From assembly GCA_001701135.1 (NCBI GenBank), contig DAAN01000030.1, positions 372,001 through 436,000 of the forward strand: a stretch of DNA of 64,000 nt, written 5' to 3'. The notes under the pieces were generated by a model, which made no database searches, was not told the DNA's origin, and worked only from the letters and a program-made list of their open reading frames with translations. The stretch is from Bacteroidales bacterium H3. Its GTDB lineage: Bacteria; Bacteroidota; Bacteroidia; Bacteroidales; Muribaculaceae. Below are positions 35,964 through 43,234 of the stretch, piece after piece. Every line of letters starts with the position of its first letter. The first letter of the stretch is position 1. The position numbers were made by a program, and so were the translations under genes.

Positions 35964-36136
35964 TTTCGACCTCCTTTCCGATTTATCAGCCAAAGTAATC
36001 TGCCCCAAAACAGCACATTGCCACCCACAAGCATAATGTTGGTAATTCTGTCTGGAGAATCGAAACAGAATATCAGACTGAACATGAACAGAAAGACTAT
36101 TACAGCCGATGCTATTGCTTTGCCAATATGCTCCAT
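35960..36136 (-). CDS. Small membrane protein, 58 aa
   Basis: 58 residues starting MEHIGKAIASAVIVFLFMFS, with two hydrophobic stretches (IASAVIVFLFMFSLIFCFD and NIMLVGGNVLFWGRLLWLI). Begins two bases after the stop of the carboxypeptidase-like gene and ends with an ATGA overlap into the next gene; this packing is the main support. It links the radical SAM cassette to the immunity-like array in one transcript. Confidence 0.62.
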   Translation of the reverse strand: MEHIGKAIASAVIVFLFMFSLIFCFDSPDRITNIMLVGGNVLFWGRLLWLINRKGGRK

Positions 36137-36138
36137 AG

Positions 36139-37089
36139 TTATTTCTTTTTGTGTTTGAACTTGATGGTTTTCTTGGCGTTGCGCTTGGGATATTTGACCT
36201 TGATTATCACAGGGTCGTCGTAGCCATCTGCCTCAATACGGAGTGTAGCTTCTTTTAACGGCTTGCCTTCTTCATCAGTTAAACCATAATCATAATCCCA
36301 GAATATTCGACATGGATGTTTTTCATCAAAGTATTCCGGTGATAAAAATCGGGAATCTTCTTCGTTGTCATCGTCTATCCATATTCGTTCAATATACAAA
36401 TCATCTTTGTCAATGCGGTTGCCTTCCTCATCAATCACATTGAGGTCGAGATAATGATTTATTTCTTTTTTCACAGAAATAGCACCTCCAAGAACAAGTA
36501 CGTCGCCCGTTAATACCGACTCGTCTGCTTCAAGCACAATATCTAAATTATCGGACCATCGCTTGATTAGCACTTTCAGAATATGATATCCGGGAAATGA
36601 CACTTCCAATGTATCTCCGGGTGCAACTTCTATTTCAAAATCACCTTCAATACCTGATGCACAACCCTTATTGTTTCGTAAATTGATTATAGTTGCTCCT
36701 ATTATTGGTTCACGTTGCATTACCCCATTGTTCTTTACCATTTCTGATACTGCTCCTTTCACCAAAAATGTATCAATTACGGCATGGACGGCAATATCTC
36801 CCATAGGGAGCGACACATCCGGATCAGACATCTGCGCGGAAACCGTGTTTGGGGTCAGCAACGCGAACGAAGCCGCCGAGATTCCGGCGAGGGCGATGGC
36901 TTTACCCCTGCGCTGACGTGAGCGGAGCTGCTGCTCCAAATAGCGGACTTCCGCCTCGCATTTGGGGCATGTGCCGAGGCAGTCGCCCTTGTAACGACAC
37001 TCCGACGTTACAAACTCAATATCGTTCGCCTCGGCAATTTGCCGACGAATCTCTTTCAGTATCTTGCAGGTCTGTTTTCCTCGTGCCAT
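36139..37089 (-). CDS. Cys-head membrane protein with carboxypeptidase-regulatory-like domain
   Basis: 316 residues starting MARGKQTCKILKEIRRQIAE. Residues 1-60 are a Cys-rich head with C8, C31, C37, C41 and C44 (ECRYKGDCLGTCPKC) and a helix EVRYLEQQLRSR. A single helix follows (KAIALAGISAASFALLTP), then a periplasmic part with a carboxypeptidase-D-regulatory-like beta fold (EPIIGATIINLRNNKGCASG, then DFEIEVAPGDTLEVSFPGYH) and a Lys-rich end. The head is nearly identical to that of the gene at 37092-37877. The start at 37089 is chosen since it matches that paralogue and leaves a two-base gap. The radical SAM gene lies upstream. Function unknown. Confidence 0.82.
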   Translation of the reverse strand: MARGKQTCKILKEIRRQIAEANDIEFVTSECRYKGDCLGTCPKCEAEVRYLEQQLRSRQRRGKAIALAGISAASFALLTPNTVSAQMSDPDVSLPMGDIAVHAVIDTFLVKGAVSEMVKNNGVMQREPIIGATIINLRNNKGCASGIEGDFEIEVAPGDTLEVSFPGYHILKVLIKRWSDNLDIVLEADESVLTGDVLVLGGAISVKKEINHYLDLNVIDEEGNRIDKDDLYIERIWIDDDNEEDSRFLSPEYFDEKHPCRIFWDYDYGLTDEEGKPLKEATLRIEADGYDDPVIIKVKYPKRNAKKTIKFKHKKK

Positions 37090-37091
37090 AA

Positions 37092-37877
37092 TCAATAGCG
37101 GTTAGGGTCAAAACTTATTGGCAAATTCATATATACATTAACTTTCCTGCCTTCATGTTGCCCCGGGATGAAATCAGGAAACAGTCTTATAACCCTCAGG
37201 ACTTCTCTGTCAAGAGCAGAATCCATACCTCTGACTATCTGTGGGTCGCACACATGGCCTAATGTGTCAACATAAAACCTTACTCTGACACTTCCTTGAA
37301 AACAACCAACCATTTCTTTCGGATATTTGAGATTGTCGCCAATGAATTTCAACAATGCTGCCTGCCCTCCCGGATACTCCGGCATTTGCTCCACTACTTG
37401 ATATATTTTGTTCTCGTCATTATCATCATCTTCCATTGGGATTTCGCCTTGAGTTACAACAACCTCCGTTTCGTTGTTAATCTCGCCATCTTTAACACCG
37501 TTGTTAATACACACAACAGAATCTTCAATCATCGGCAATTCGCCTACCTCGATTGTGTCAGTAACCTCAATCTGCTCGACTGATGTCTCTGGTTCGCCTT
37601 GCAATGTATAGCTCGATTGATTTGACGATGTGCCGCTGCATCCCGACATGAGAATCATACCCGCCGAGATACCGGCGAGGGCTACGGCTTTTCCGGAGAG
37701 GGAGCGGGTGCGGAGCTGTTGCTCCAAGTAGCGCACCTCGGCCTCGCATTTGGGGCACGTGCCGAGGCAGTCGCCCTTGTAGCGACACTCCGAAGTGGCG
37801 AACTCGATGCCGTTTGCCTCGGCTATCTGCCGGCGTATCTCTTTCAATATCTTGCAGGTCTGCTTTCCTTGTGCCAT
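37092..37877 (-). CDS. Cys-head membrane protein with TonB C-terminal domain
   Basis: 261 residues starting MAQGKQTCKILKEIRRQIAE. The cytosolic Cys head has C8, C31, C37, C41 and C44 (ECRYKGDCLGTCPKC), then one helix (KAVALAGISAGMILMSGC, residues 63-80) ending in a lipobox-like MSGC, an acidic linker, and a TonB_C fold: QMPEYPGGQAALLKFIGDNL, FQGSVRVRFYVDTLGHVCDP and FIPGQHEGRKVNVYMNLPIS. It is not a typical TonB, because the N-terminal anchor is replaced by the Cys head. It starts two bases after the radical SAM stop. The head could bind an Fe-S cluster or be the substrate of the radical SAM enzyme; both are inference. Confidence 0.85.
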   Translation of the reverse strand: MAQGKQTCKILKEIRRQIAEANGIEFATSECRYKGDCLGTCPKCEAEVRYLEQQLRTRSLSGKAVALAGISAGMILMSGCSGTSSNQSSYTLQGEPETSVEQIEVTDTIEVGELPMIEDSVVCINNGVKDGEINNETEVVVTQGEIPMEDDDNDENKIYQVVEQMPEYPGGQAALLKFIGDNLKYPKEMVGCFQGSVRVRFYVDTLGHVCDPQIVRGMDSALDREVLRVIRLFPDFIPGQHEGRKVNVYMNLPISFDPNRY

Positions 37878-37879
37878 AG

Positions 37880-38503
37880 TCAGTGTTTGCGGATTTGATA
37901 GGTGAATAAGTCGAATCGGGAAAAGCCGAGCTGTTCAAGCGCGGCGCGGCTTGCCTCGCGGTCGGCATCAGTGTTGAACTCCGGTATCAGCGGTATGCGG
38001 ACGATGCAATCGCTTTGCCGCCCGCTGTTGGCTATCAGTCGGAGATTGGAGAGGACAATGGAGTTTCCCCGCCCGGTATAGTTGCGGTAAATCTCAGGAT
38101 TCATGTCCTTGATGTCGATAATCAGAGTATTTACCACAGGGAGCAAGGACGCGATATTGTCTGTCGGAACATTTAGCGATGTTTCAAGATTGATTTGCCA
38201 GCTATCGCCGCACAGCTCGCGGAAACGTCGGATAAAACCGGGTTGCAGACACGGTTCTCCTCCACCGAATGTCACACCGCCATTGGTGGCGAGGAAATAA
38301 AGCTCGTCAATGCGAGTCTCGGTATAGAGCTTTTCCGGCGAATACTCACGGAAACGTCCGCCGTCGCCTAACGACTGCGGGTTAAGACAATAGCGACAAC
38401 ATAGCGGACAGCCATGAAAAGCCACAAGCGTGGTGACGCCATCGCCGTCAGTCGATAGGCGATGCCGCGCAATGCCGATTATCTTAGCCCGTTGCAGTTC
38501 CAT
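37880..38503 (-). CDS. Radical SAM protein, activase-like
   Basis: 207 residues of a short radical SAM enzyme of the NrdG/PflA type. The cluster motif CX3CX2C is C32, C36, C39 in FHGCPLCCRYCLNPQ. The SAM-binding GGE-like motif is GGVTFGGGEPCLQP, and a further segment is NTLIIDIKDMNPEIYRNYTG. No glycyl radical enzyme or ribonucleotide reductase gene is adjacent. Instead the two downstream genes encode membrane proteins with a Cys-rich head, each two bases after the previous stop, so they are plausible partners or substrates. A minus-strand TAATTTTG box at 38528-38535 is a possible promoter. Confidence 0.88.
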   Translation of the reverse strand: MELQRAKIIGIARHRLSTDGDGVTTLVAFHGCPLCCRYCLNPQSLGDGGRFREYSPEKLYTETRIDELYFLATNGGVTFGGGEPCLQPGFIRRFRELCGDSWQINLETSLNVPTDNIASLLPVVNTLIIDIKDMNPEIYRNYTGRGNSIVLSNLRLIANSGRQSDCIVRIPLIPEFNTDADREASRAALEQLGFSRFDLFTYQIRKH

Positions 38504-38527
38504 GAGGGTCTATTATCTGTAATATCG

Positions 38528-38535
38528 CAAAATTA
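38528..38535 (-). promoter_or_regulatory. -7 box TAATTTTG of the radical SAM operon
   Basis: Minus-strand TAATTTTG fits TAnnTTTG and lies 25 bases before the ATG at 38503. The ISL3-type insertion begins 11 bases further upstream, so any -33 element is now supplied by the IS end. Confidence 0.5.
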
Positions 38536-38602
38536 GTAAAAAAAATGGCACAAGCCGAAATTCCAGTGCATGAAATTTCTCAGAAAGTGTTAAATTTGCA
38601 GT

Positions 38603-38953
38603 ATGACAACAGCACAAGCATTCTGGGAATTCCTGCCCGCAGGGTTGGATGAGCTTTTTGAAATGGTCGATTTCAAGAAGACCGACGCGTCGTATGATAT
38701 ATGGCTCGATGAGAAGAAACTCCGTTCGGAAGAAGACAAACGCAACGACAATATCGTGGCCCGAGGCTATACGGATTACTTTGTGATACAGGACTTTCCC
38801 ATGCGTGGACGTCCTGTATACCTGCATATGCGCAAGAACAAATGGTGGGATAAGGAGACCAATGAGATATTCAGCTATTCGCTGGAACTACCCAACGCCG
38901 ACGGGACACGACTCAGCCGTGAGTTCGTGGATTTTTTAAAATACGAAGGTTGA
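38603..38953 (+). CDS. IS transposase N-terminal region protein
   Basis: 116 residues, MTTAQAFWEFLPAGLDELFE onward to REFVDFLKYEG. This is the separate N-terminal frame known from ISAon1-type ISL3 elements (segments KRNDNIVARGYTDYFVIQDF and RGRPVYLHMRKNKWWDKETN). The transposase body follows in the +1 frame, open from 38940, so a +1 shift near GGT TGA at 38948-38953 could fuse the two; separate initiation at 38988 is the alternative. Confidence 0.8.
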   Translation: MTTAQAFWEFLPAGLDELFEMVDFKKTDASYDIWLDEKKLRSEEDKRNDNIVARGYTDYFVIQDFPMRGRPVYLHMRKNKWWDKETNEIFSYSLELPNADGTRLSREFVDFLKYEG

Positions 38954-38987
38954 GAATACAGCTCTGTCGATAAAGCACATTGCTGAG

Positions 38988-39914
38988 ATGTACTGCGTCA
39001 ACGGCAAGCATTACGCTGATTTATACCGTAATAAGCTGAGCGGATATCATGAGTGGCGCGAGTCGGAGCTTGGATGCGGATTCTATTTCAACGCCGCCAA
39101 CATCGGACCGTACATGAGCCTTGACGAGACATGCCTGAGCAACGGCGAGGTGTGGACGTTCCTCACCAACAAGGACGGCCACGGCGGCAAGGGCACTCTG
39201 GCGGCAGCAATACCCGGCACAAAGAGCGACGAGATAATCTCCATCCTCATATCGGCAATGGACAAATCGGTCAGACGCAGCGTAAAAGAGGTCACATGTG
39301 ACCTGTCGCCGTCAATGATGCTCATCGCCGCCGAAGTCTTCTATAATGCCCATGTGGTCAACGACCGTTTCCACGTGCAGCAGGTCTACAACGAGGCCGT
39401 CGACGAAATCCGCATCGACATACGCCGTCAGCTGATTGCGCAGGACAACGCACGTGACAAGTCCGAACCGGTTCCGACATATTCAAACGGCGAGACCATG
39501 CGTCAGATACTGGCACGCAGCAAGCACACGCTGATGATGTCTGCCAACAGATGAACTGACATTCAGAAACACCGCGTCAACATACTGTTCAAACACTATC
39601 CCATCCTCCGTCAGGCATATAACCTTGCGATGAGCCTCCGCAGCATATTCAACCAAAAAATATCGCCCACAAGGGCAATGAAGAAAATGAATGACTGGTA
39701 CGGAAAGGTACTCGCTCTGGACAATCACAGCTTCAGATCCGTTATCAAGACTTTCAAGAACCACGCTCCGACAATACTCAACTATTTCCGTCGGCGTGCC
39801 ACCAACGCCTCGGCAGAGGCTTTCAACTCCAAAGTGAAAATCTTCCGTGCCCAGATGAGAGGTGTCCGTGATAGAAATTTCTTCATCTTCCGTCTGGTCA
39901 AACTCTACGCCTGA
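38988..39914 (+). pseudogene. ISL3 transposase body broken by an in-frame TGA
   Basis: From MYCVNGKHYADLYRNKLSGY the frame runs through the DDE core (NIGPYMSLDETCLSNGEVWT; EVTCDLSPSMMLIAAEVFYN; VNDRFHVQQVYNEAVDEIRI) to a TGA at 39552-39554. The same frame continues after it (TDIQKHRVNILFKHYPILRQ) to NYFRRRATNASAEAFNSKVK and VRDRNFFIFRLVKLYA, ending at 39914. Relatives have Trp at the stop position, so a TGG to TGA change is the likely lesion. The copy is probably immobile unless the stop is read through. Confidence 0.85.
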
Positions 39915-40113
39915 TTTTTAACACTTCGCGATGCTACATTTTAACATATGCACCGTGTTTTCGGCTTGACCCAAAAAAATCAACACTCGCTATAACAAAC
40001 TCCCCATTAAAGCGTGGAAAATCAGCTCGCAAGCGAATAAATCCTCCCAAATATAGGTGATTTCTCATGTAATCCATAAATTTCCGGCAACACCGGGGAT
40101 TATTTCCCAATCC

Positions 40114-40147
40114 GGCGGCTTTTGGTCGTGTACGAGCAAAAGCCGCC
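40114..40147 (-). terminator. GGCGGCTTTT hairpin, copy B, after parB
   Basis: GGCGGCTTTT (40114-40123) pairs perfectly with AAAAGCCGCC (40138-40147), loop GGTCGTGTACGAGC. It lies 48 bases past the parB stop. The stretch 39981-40113 shows no gene. Confidence 0.65.
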
Positions 40148-40194
40148 CCGCGCCTTTCGGCTTGGGGTGGCTCGCTCAAACATTTACCTATGGT

Positions 40195-42012
40195 TTAGGC
40201 GGCAGCTTCTTCGGTGTCGTTGATTTCTTCGGGTGCTTCCTCGGCAGGGGCAGCCACAATTTCCTCGGCAGGGTCGGTCACGGTTTCCTCCGGCTCATCG
40301 GCTTCGGGAGTGTCGGGAATGTCGGCGGTTTCGGGAGTCTCGGGTTCGGCCTCCGGCTGTTCGGCAGGTTCGAGTTGCGCGATGCGTTCTTCAAGTTTTT
40401 TGTGACGCTTCTCGTAAACCTCGTTGTACTGGCTCTCGATTGCCGCGAACTCGTCCGGCATGTGCTTCTTGGCGAAAGCAAAAAGGAGGCCGGATATTGC
40501 GTTTGTGCGGTATGCTCCCTGAAAGTTGTCTATCAGGAAATCCCTGCGGATAATCGCCTTGGTCTTGGCGTTGAGCTTGGCGATGATTGCCATTTTCTCC
40601 TTGTCAGTGAGTGGAGCGTATGCCTCGCGCTCGGTCAGCCCCACGGCCTCGTAATGCTCCCTGCGGAGCGATGAGAGCAGGAAGAAATATATCATCTTTT
40701 CTTCCTCGTTGGTGAATTTGGCGTCGGTGATGTCAACCTTTTTGATTTGCTCCTTTGTAGCGGCGATTGTATTCTCAACGGCTATCTCCCTGTTGCGCAC
40801 GTCCTTTGCCTTTAGGTCGGCTATTATCGCGGTGGCGGCACTGCCGCCCTCACGCTGTTTTACGGGCACATCCTTGTAGCCGAGGGTCACGTCATTGCGC
40901 CCGACACATATACAGAGGGTTATTTCTCCCGCCTCGCTCTTTGAGAGCAGTTCGGCTCGTTCAGTGTAATACTCCTGCATTTCTTCTTGATAGTCCTGCT
41001 CCATATCTGCGTATTCCTCGTCGGTATCATCTTCCTCCCTCTGCGGCGCGTCGGGTTCAGTCGGGAAGCGTTTGGGATAATCGCTCACGGTCTCTACTTC
41101 ATATCCCATTTCGGCAAGGCGCGAGGCAACGGCCTCGTTGGTGTCATATTGGTACTGGCAGAAATTGGCCTCGGGGTGTACGGCAAGCATGGCAACGGCC
41201 TTTTCGGTGATATATGCCGTGTGCTTCTCTTTGAGGCATGAGGATTTTGCGCATTTTCCCTCGTAGCCCTCTTCCACGAAAAGAAGCAGGTTGCAGGTGT
41301 TGTGGGGGCATGAGGCGCAGGCTGACTTGTCAAAGCTGTAACGGCACAGCTCGGTTGTAAAGTCGCGCTCTATCATCTGCGCCACCTTTGAGGCGGTCAT
41401 GCCTCGCCAACTGTTATATGGCAGACCGTCTTTGAGGTGCTTTTCGTAAACCTCAAGCTGAATGTCCTCACCGTAGCGGCATATCTCGGAAGCCACGCTC
41501 ACGGTGATGTCATCCGTGTCAAGGAGTGAGGCTATTTCGGGTATGAGGGTTGTGAGTTTCATTCGGGTGCGGATATAGGTCTCGCTCTTTCCCACCTGCA
41601 CGGCGAGCGACTGCGTGTCGTAGCGACCGCTCTCTATAAGGTTGCGGAAAGCCACGGCTTCCTCCATTGGGGCGATGTCCTGTCGTTGCAGGTTCTCGGT
41701 AATAGCCATTTCCTCTGCCTCCTTGTCGGAAAGCGTGTCAAATATAACAGCCGGAATATACTCCCTCCCTGCCATGAGCGAGGCTCGGTAACGTCTTTCG
41801 CCAAAGACTATCTCGTAGCGGTCGGTGCCGGGTATCGGACGCACACCGACAGGCTGTAACACCCCCTGCTGACGGATAGAGTCGGCAAGTTCGGTGAGGG
41901 TCTGCTCATCGAAGTTCTTACGGGGGTTGAAGCCGCTCGGCTGAACGAGCGAGAGGGCGATTGCGGTTGCGTTGACTGCGTTGCTGGCGTTGGTGTGGTT
42001 TGCTGCTTCCAT
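40195..42012 (-). CDS. parB: ParB/RepB/Spo0J-family protein of the ICE
   Basis: 605 residues starting MEAANHTNASNAVNATAIAL at 42012. The ParB nuclease-like domain has NPRKNFDEQTLTELADSIRQ, LQPVGVRPIPGTDRYEIVFG and ERRYRASLMAGREYIPAVIF; the HTH part has ITENLQRQDIAPMEEAVAFR and QVGKSETYIRTRMKLTTLIP. A Cys-rich stretch (ACASCPHNTCNLLLF, AKSSCLKEKH) and an acidic Pro/Glu-rich tail complete it. Long ParB proteins of this kind are standard on Bacteroidetes ICEs and may help maintain the excised circle or regulate transfer. No ParA is adjacent. Structured element copy 3 is its leader. The frame extending to 42189 runs into that element. Confidence 0.9.
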   Translation of the reverse strand: MEAANHTNASNAVNATAIALSLVQPSGFNPRKNFDEQTLTELADSIRQQGVLQPVGVRPIPGTDRYEIVFGERRYRASLMAGREYIPAVIFDTLSDKEAEEMAITENLQRQDIAPMEEAVAFRNLIESGRYDTQSLAVQVGKSETYIRTRMKLTTLIPEIASLLDTDDITVSVASEICRYGEDIQLEVYEKHLKDGLPYNSWRGMTASKVAQMIERDFTTELCRYSFDKSACASCPHNTCNLLLFVEEGYEGKCAKSSCLKEKHTAYITEKAVAMLAVHPEANFCQYQYDTNEAVASRLAEMGYEVETVSDYPKRFPTEPDAPQREEDDTDEEYADMEQDYQEEMQEYYTERAELLSKSEAGEITLCICVGRNDVTLGYKDVPVKQREGGSAATAIIADLKAKDVRNREIAVENTIAATKEQIKKVDITDAKFTNEEEKMIYFFLLSSLRREHYEAVGLTEREAYAPLTDKEKMAIIAKLNAKTKAIIRRDFLIDNFQGAYRTNAISGLLFAFAKKHMPDEFAAIESQYNEVYEKRHKKLEERIAQLEPAEQPEAEPETPETADIPDTPEADEPEETVTDPAEEIVAAPAEEAPEEINDTEEAAA

Positions 42013-42057
42013 AATTAAAATGGTTTTAATGTTTGAGAAATGTTTGTTTTTTGTTTT

Positions 42058-42282
42058 TCTCCCTTTTGTCTGAAGCCTTGCGGCTTCTCGCGTCCGGGTG
42101 ATTTTTTCGATACAATCAGGACGGAGGGCACAGGTGGCGCAAGGCAAGCGTGGCAAGCGAAAAAATACGGAATACCCGATTTGGCACAAATCGCGGAAGG
42201 CTGCCGGATTTTTTCACGCAGCCAAGCCGCAGGCGGTCGCTTGCCGCCGTCACCGCCAGCCGTAACTTTGTAACGAAAAATA
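42058..42282 (-). ncRNA. Structured leader element, copy 3
   Basis: About 225 bases with the same landmarks as copies 1 and 2: CCCTTTTGTCTGAAGCC with hairpin GAAGCC/GGCTTC, a T-run hairpin, GCGCAAGGCAAGCGTGG, GGAATACC, and then the stem CGATTTG (42177-42183)/CAAATCG (42187-42193) at the place where the others have CAAATTTT/AAAATTTG. It ends in GTAACTTTGTAACG. The changed but still paired stem is compensatory. Precedes parB; the rest of the gap to 42436 shows no gene. Confidence 0.58.
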
Positions 42283-42436
42283 CACGGGCGCGAAAGCCTC
42301 GGGCCGACATAAGAGAGAATCCCCATGCTCGCGCACAGGGATTCCCGGATAGCAAAGAAATTGTCCTATTGTTGAAATGGCAGTGTCACAGTAAAATGGA
42401 AGCCGCAGTGATGAATGCCCCTGCCGGAACTTACAG

Positions 42437-42631
42437 TCAGCTGTCCTGACTTTTGCCGGAGGCCGACACCTCCAGCGACAGCTTGCGAAACCGCTTTAGC
42501 AGCGGCTCCAGATCAAGCGAGGCGCGACGGGCGCGAAGCCCCGCCGCCTTGTTACCCTTGTCGAGCTGCGACGAGGCGTCCTTCATAAACGAGGTGGTGA
42601 GTGTTTCGATTTGATTAAGAAGATCCTTCAT
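42437..42631 (-). CDS. Histone H1-like protein (Hc1 type)
   Basis: 64 residues: MKDLLNQIETLTTSFMKDAS, then QLDKGNKAAGLRARRASLDL and EPLLKRFRKLSLEVSASGKS. This is the short Bacteroidetes histone H1-like protein (the pattern GNKAAGxRARxASL is typical). It binds DNA non-specifically and may shape the nucleoid or silence the element. It lies upstream of the parB leader on the same strand. Shorter than chlamydial Hc1 and lacking its long Lys-rich tail. Confidence 0.85.
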   Translation of the reverse strand: MKDLLNQIETLTTSFMKDASSQLDKGNKAAGLRARRASLDLEPLLKRFRKLSLEVSASGKSQDS

Positions 42632-42694
42632 AAGCGAATATTTGGTTAAAGTGGTTAATAGTGTTTACGGGTTGGTTGAATGATGAATATTGTC

Positions 42695-43234
42695 TTACAG
42701 CAGCGGTATCTCGAAAGAGCTTACCACGCATTGCGCGTCGCGGTCGGTGATAAACCAGTATTCCGAGCGGTATGGAGTGCCGCTCTCCGATACGGCCTCG
42801 TACTCTATCTTGACCTTCCATCCGCTGAACGGCTTTCGGGGAGCGTCCGGAGCATCTATCGACATCAGGGAACGCATGGCCGACATCGAGGACATCGGCC
42901 TCTCTACAAGCTCCCGGAGGGCGGGATTGTCAAAGTCCATGCTGCCGAGGTCACCGGTCTGCGACATCACTTTCTCGTTCACCTTCATCATAGACACGGC
43001 TATCGCCATCTTCTCCTCGTCGTCGATGTAGCAGCGTCCGAAAACGCTGTCCGGCTCACTGACGGCGACCACCTTCACCGATTCCGGATTGTCAACCGAG
43101 GCATAGAGGGCGGTCTGCGCCACGCGCACGGCTTTCTTCTGCGGCTTCTCGCGCCAGCACAGCGCCATAGCAATAAGTCCCCATACCAATGCGCCCGATA
43201 CAAGCAGCACGGCAAGTTTTGTTCCCGGCCTCAT
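42695..43234 (-). CDS. Membrane-anchored hypothetical ICE protein
   Basis: 179 residues starting MRPGTKLAVLLVSGALVWGL at 43234, a signal-anchor helix followed by a periplasmic beta-rich domain (WKVKIEYEAVSESGTPYRSE, YWFITDRDAQCVVSSFEIPL). Its ATG overlaps the stop of the upstream zinc-ribbon gene (ATGA). The frame that extends to 43393 overlaps that gene and is rejected. Family not recognised; conserved position near DNA-processing genes suggests a conjugation role. Confidence 0.75.
   Translation of the reverse strand: MRPGTKLAVLLVSGALVWGLIAMALCWREKPQKKAVRVAQTALYASVDNPESVKVVAVSEPDSVFGRCYIDDEEKMAIAVSMMKVNEKVMSQTGDLGSMDFDNPALRELVERPMSSMSAMRSLMSIDAPDAPRKPFSGWKVKIEYEAVSESGTPYRSEYWFITDRDAQCVVSSFEIPLL

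Larger units (their letters stand above)
38547..39972 (+). mobile_element. ISL3-family insertion sequence (ISAon1-like), inactive copy
   Basis: Ends are imperfect inverted repeats: left GGCACAAGCCGAAA at 38547-38560, right (complement) GGGTCAAGCCGAAA at 39972-39959, both followed by GTGCAT at matching places. The 8-bp direct repeat AAAAAAAT flanks it at 38539-38546 and 39973-39980, the target duplication length known for ISL3. Two reading frames encode the N-terminal region and the transposase; the latter has an internal stop. Confidence 0.85.

Noticed and set aside
37092..37877. Simple label of a normal energy transducer TonB
   Set aside because: Only the C-terminal domain fits; the N-terminus is a Cys-rich head unlike TonB anchors, and no ExbB/ExbD are adjacent.
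38932..38938. T TTT TTA slippery heptamer as a -1 frameshift site in the ISL3 element
   Set aside because: A -1 shift leads to the wrong frame; the transposase lies in +1.
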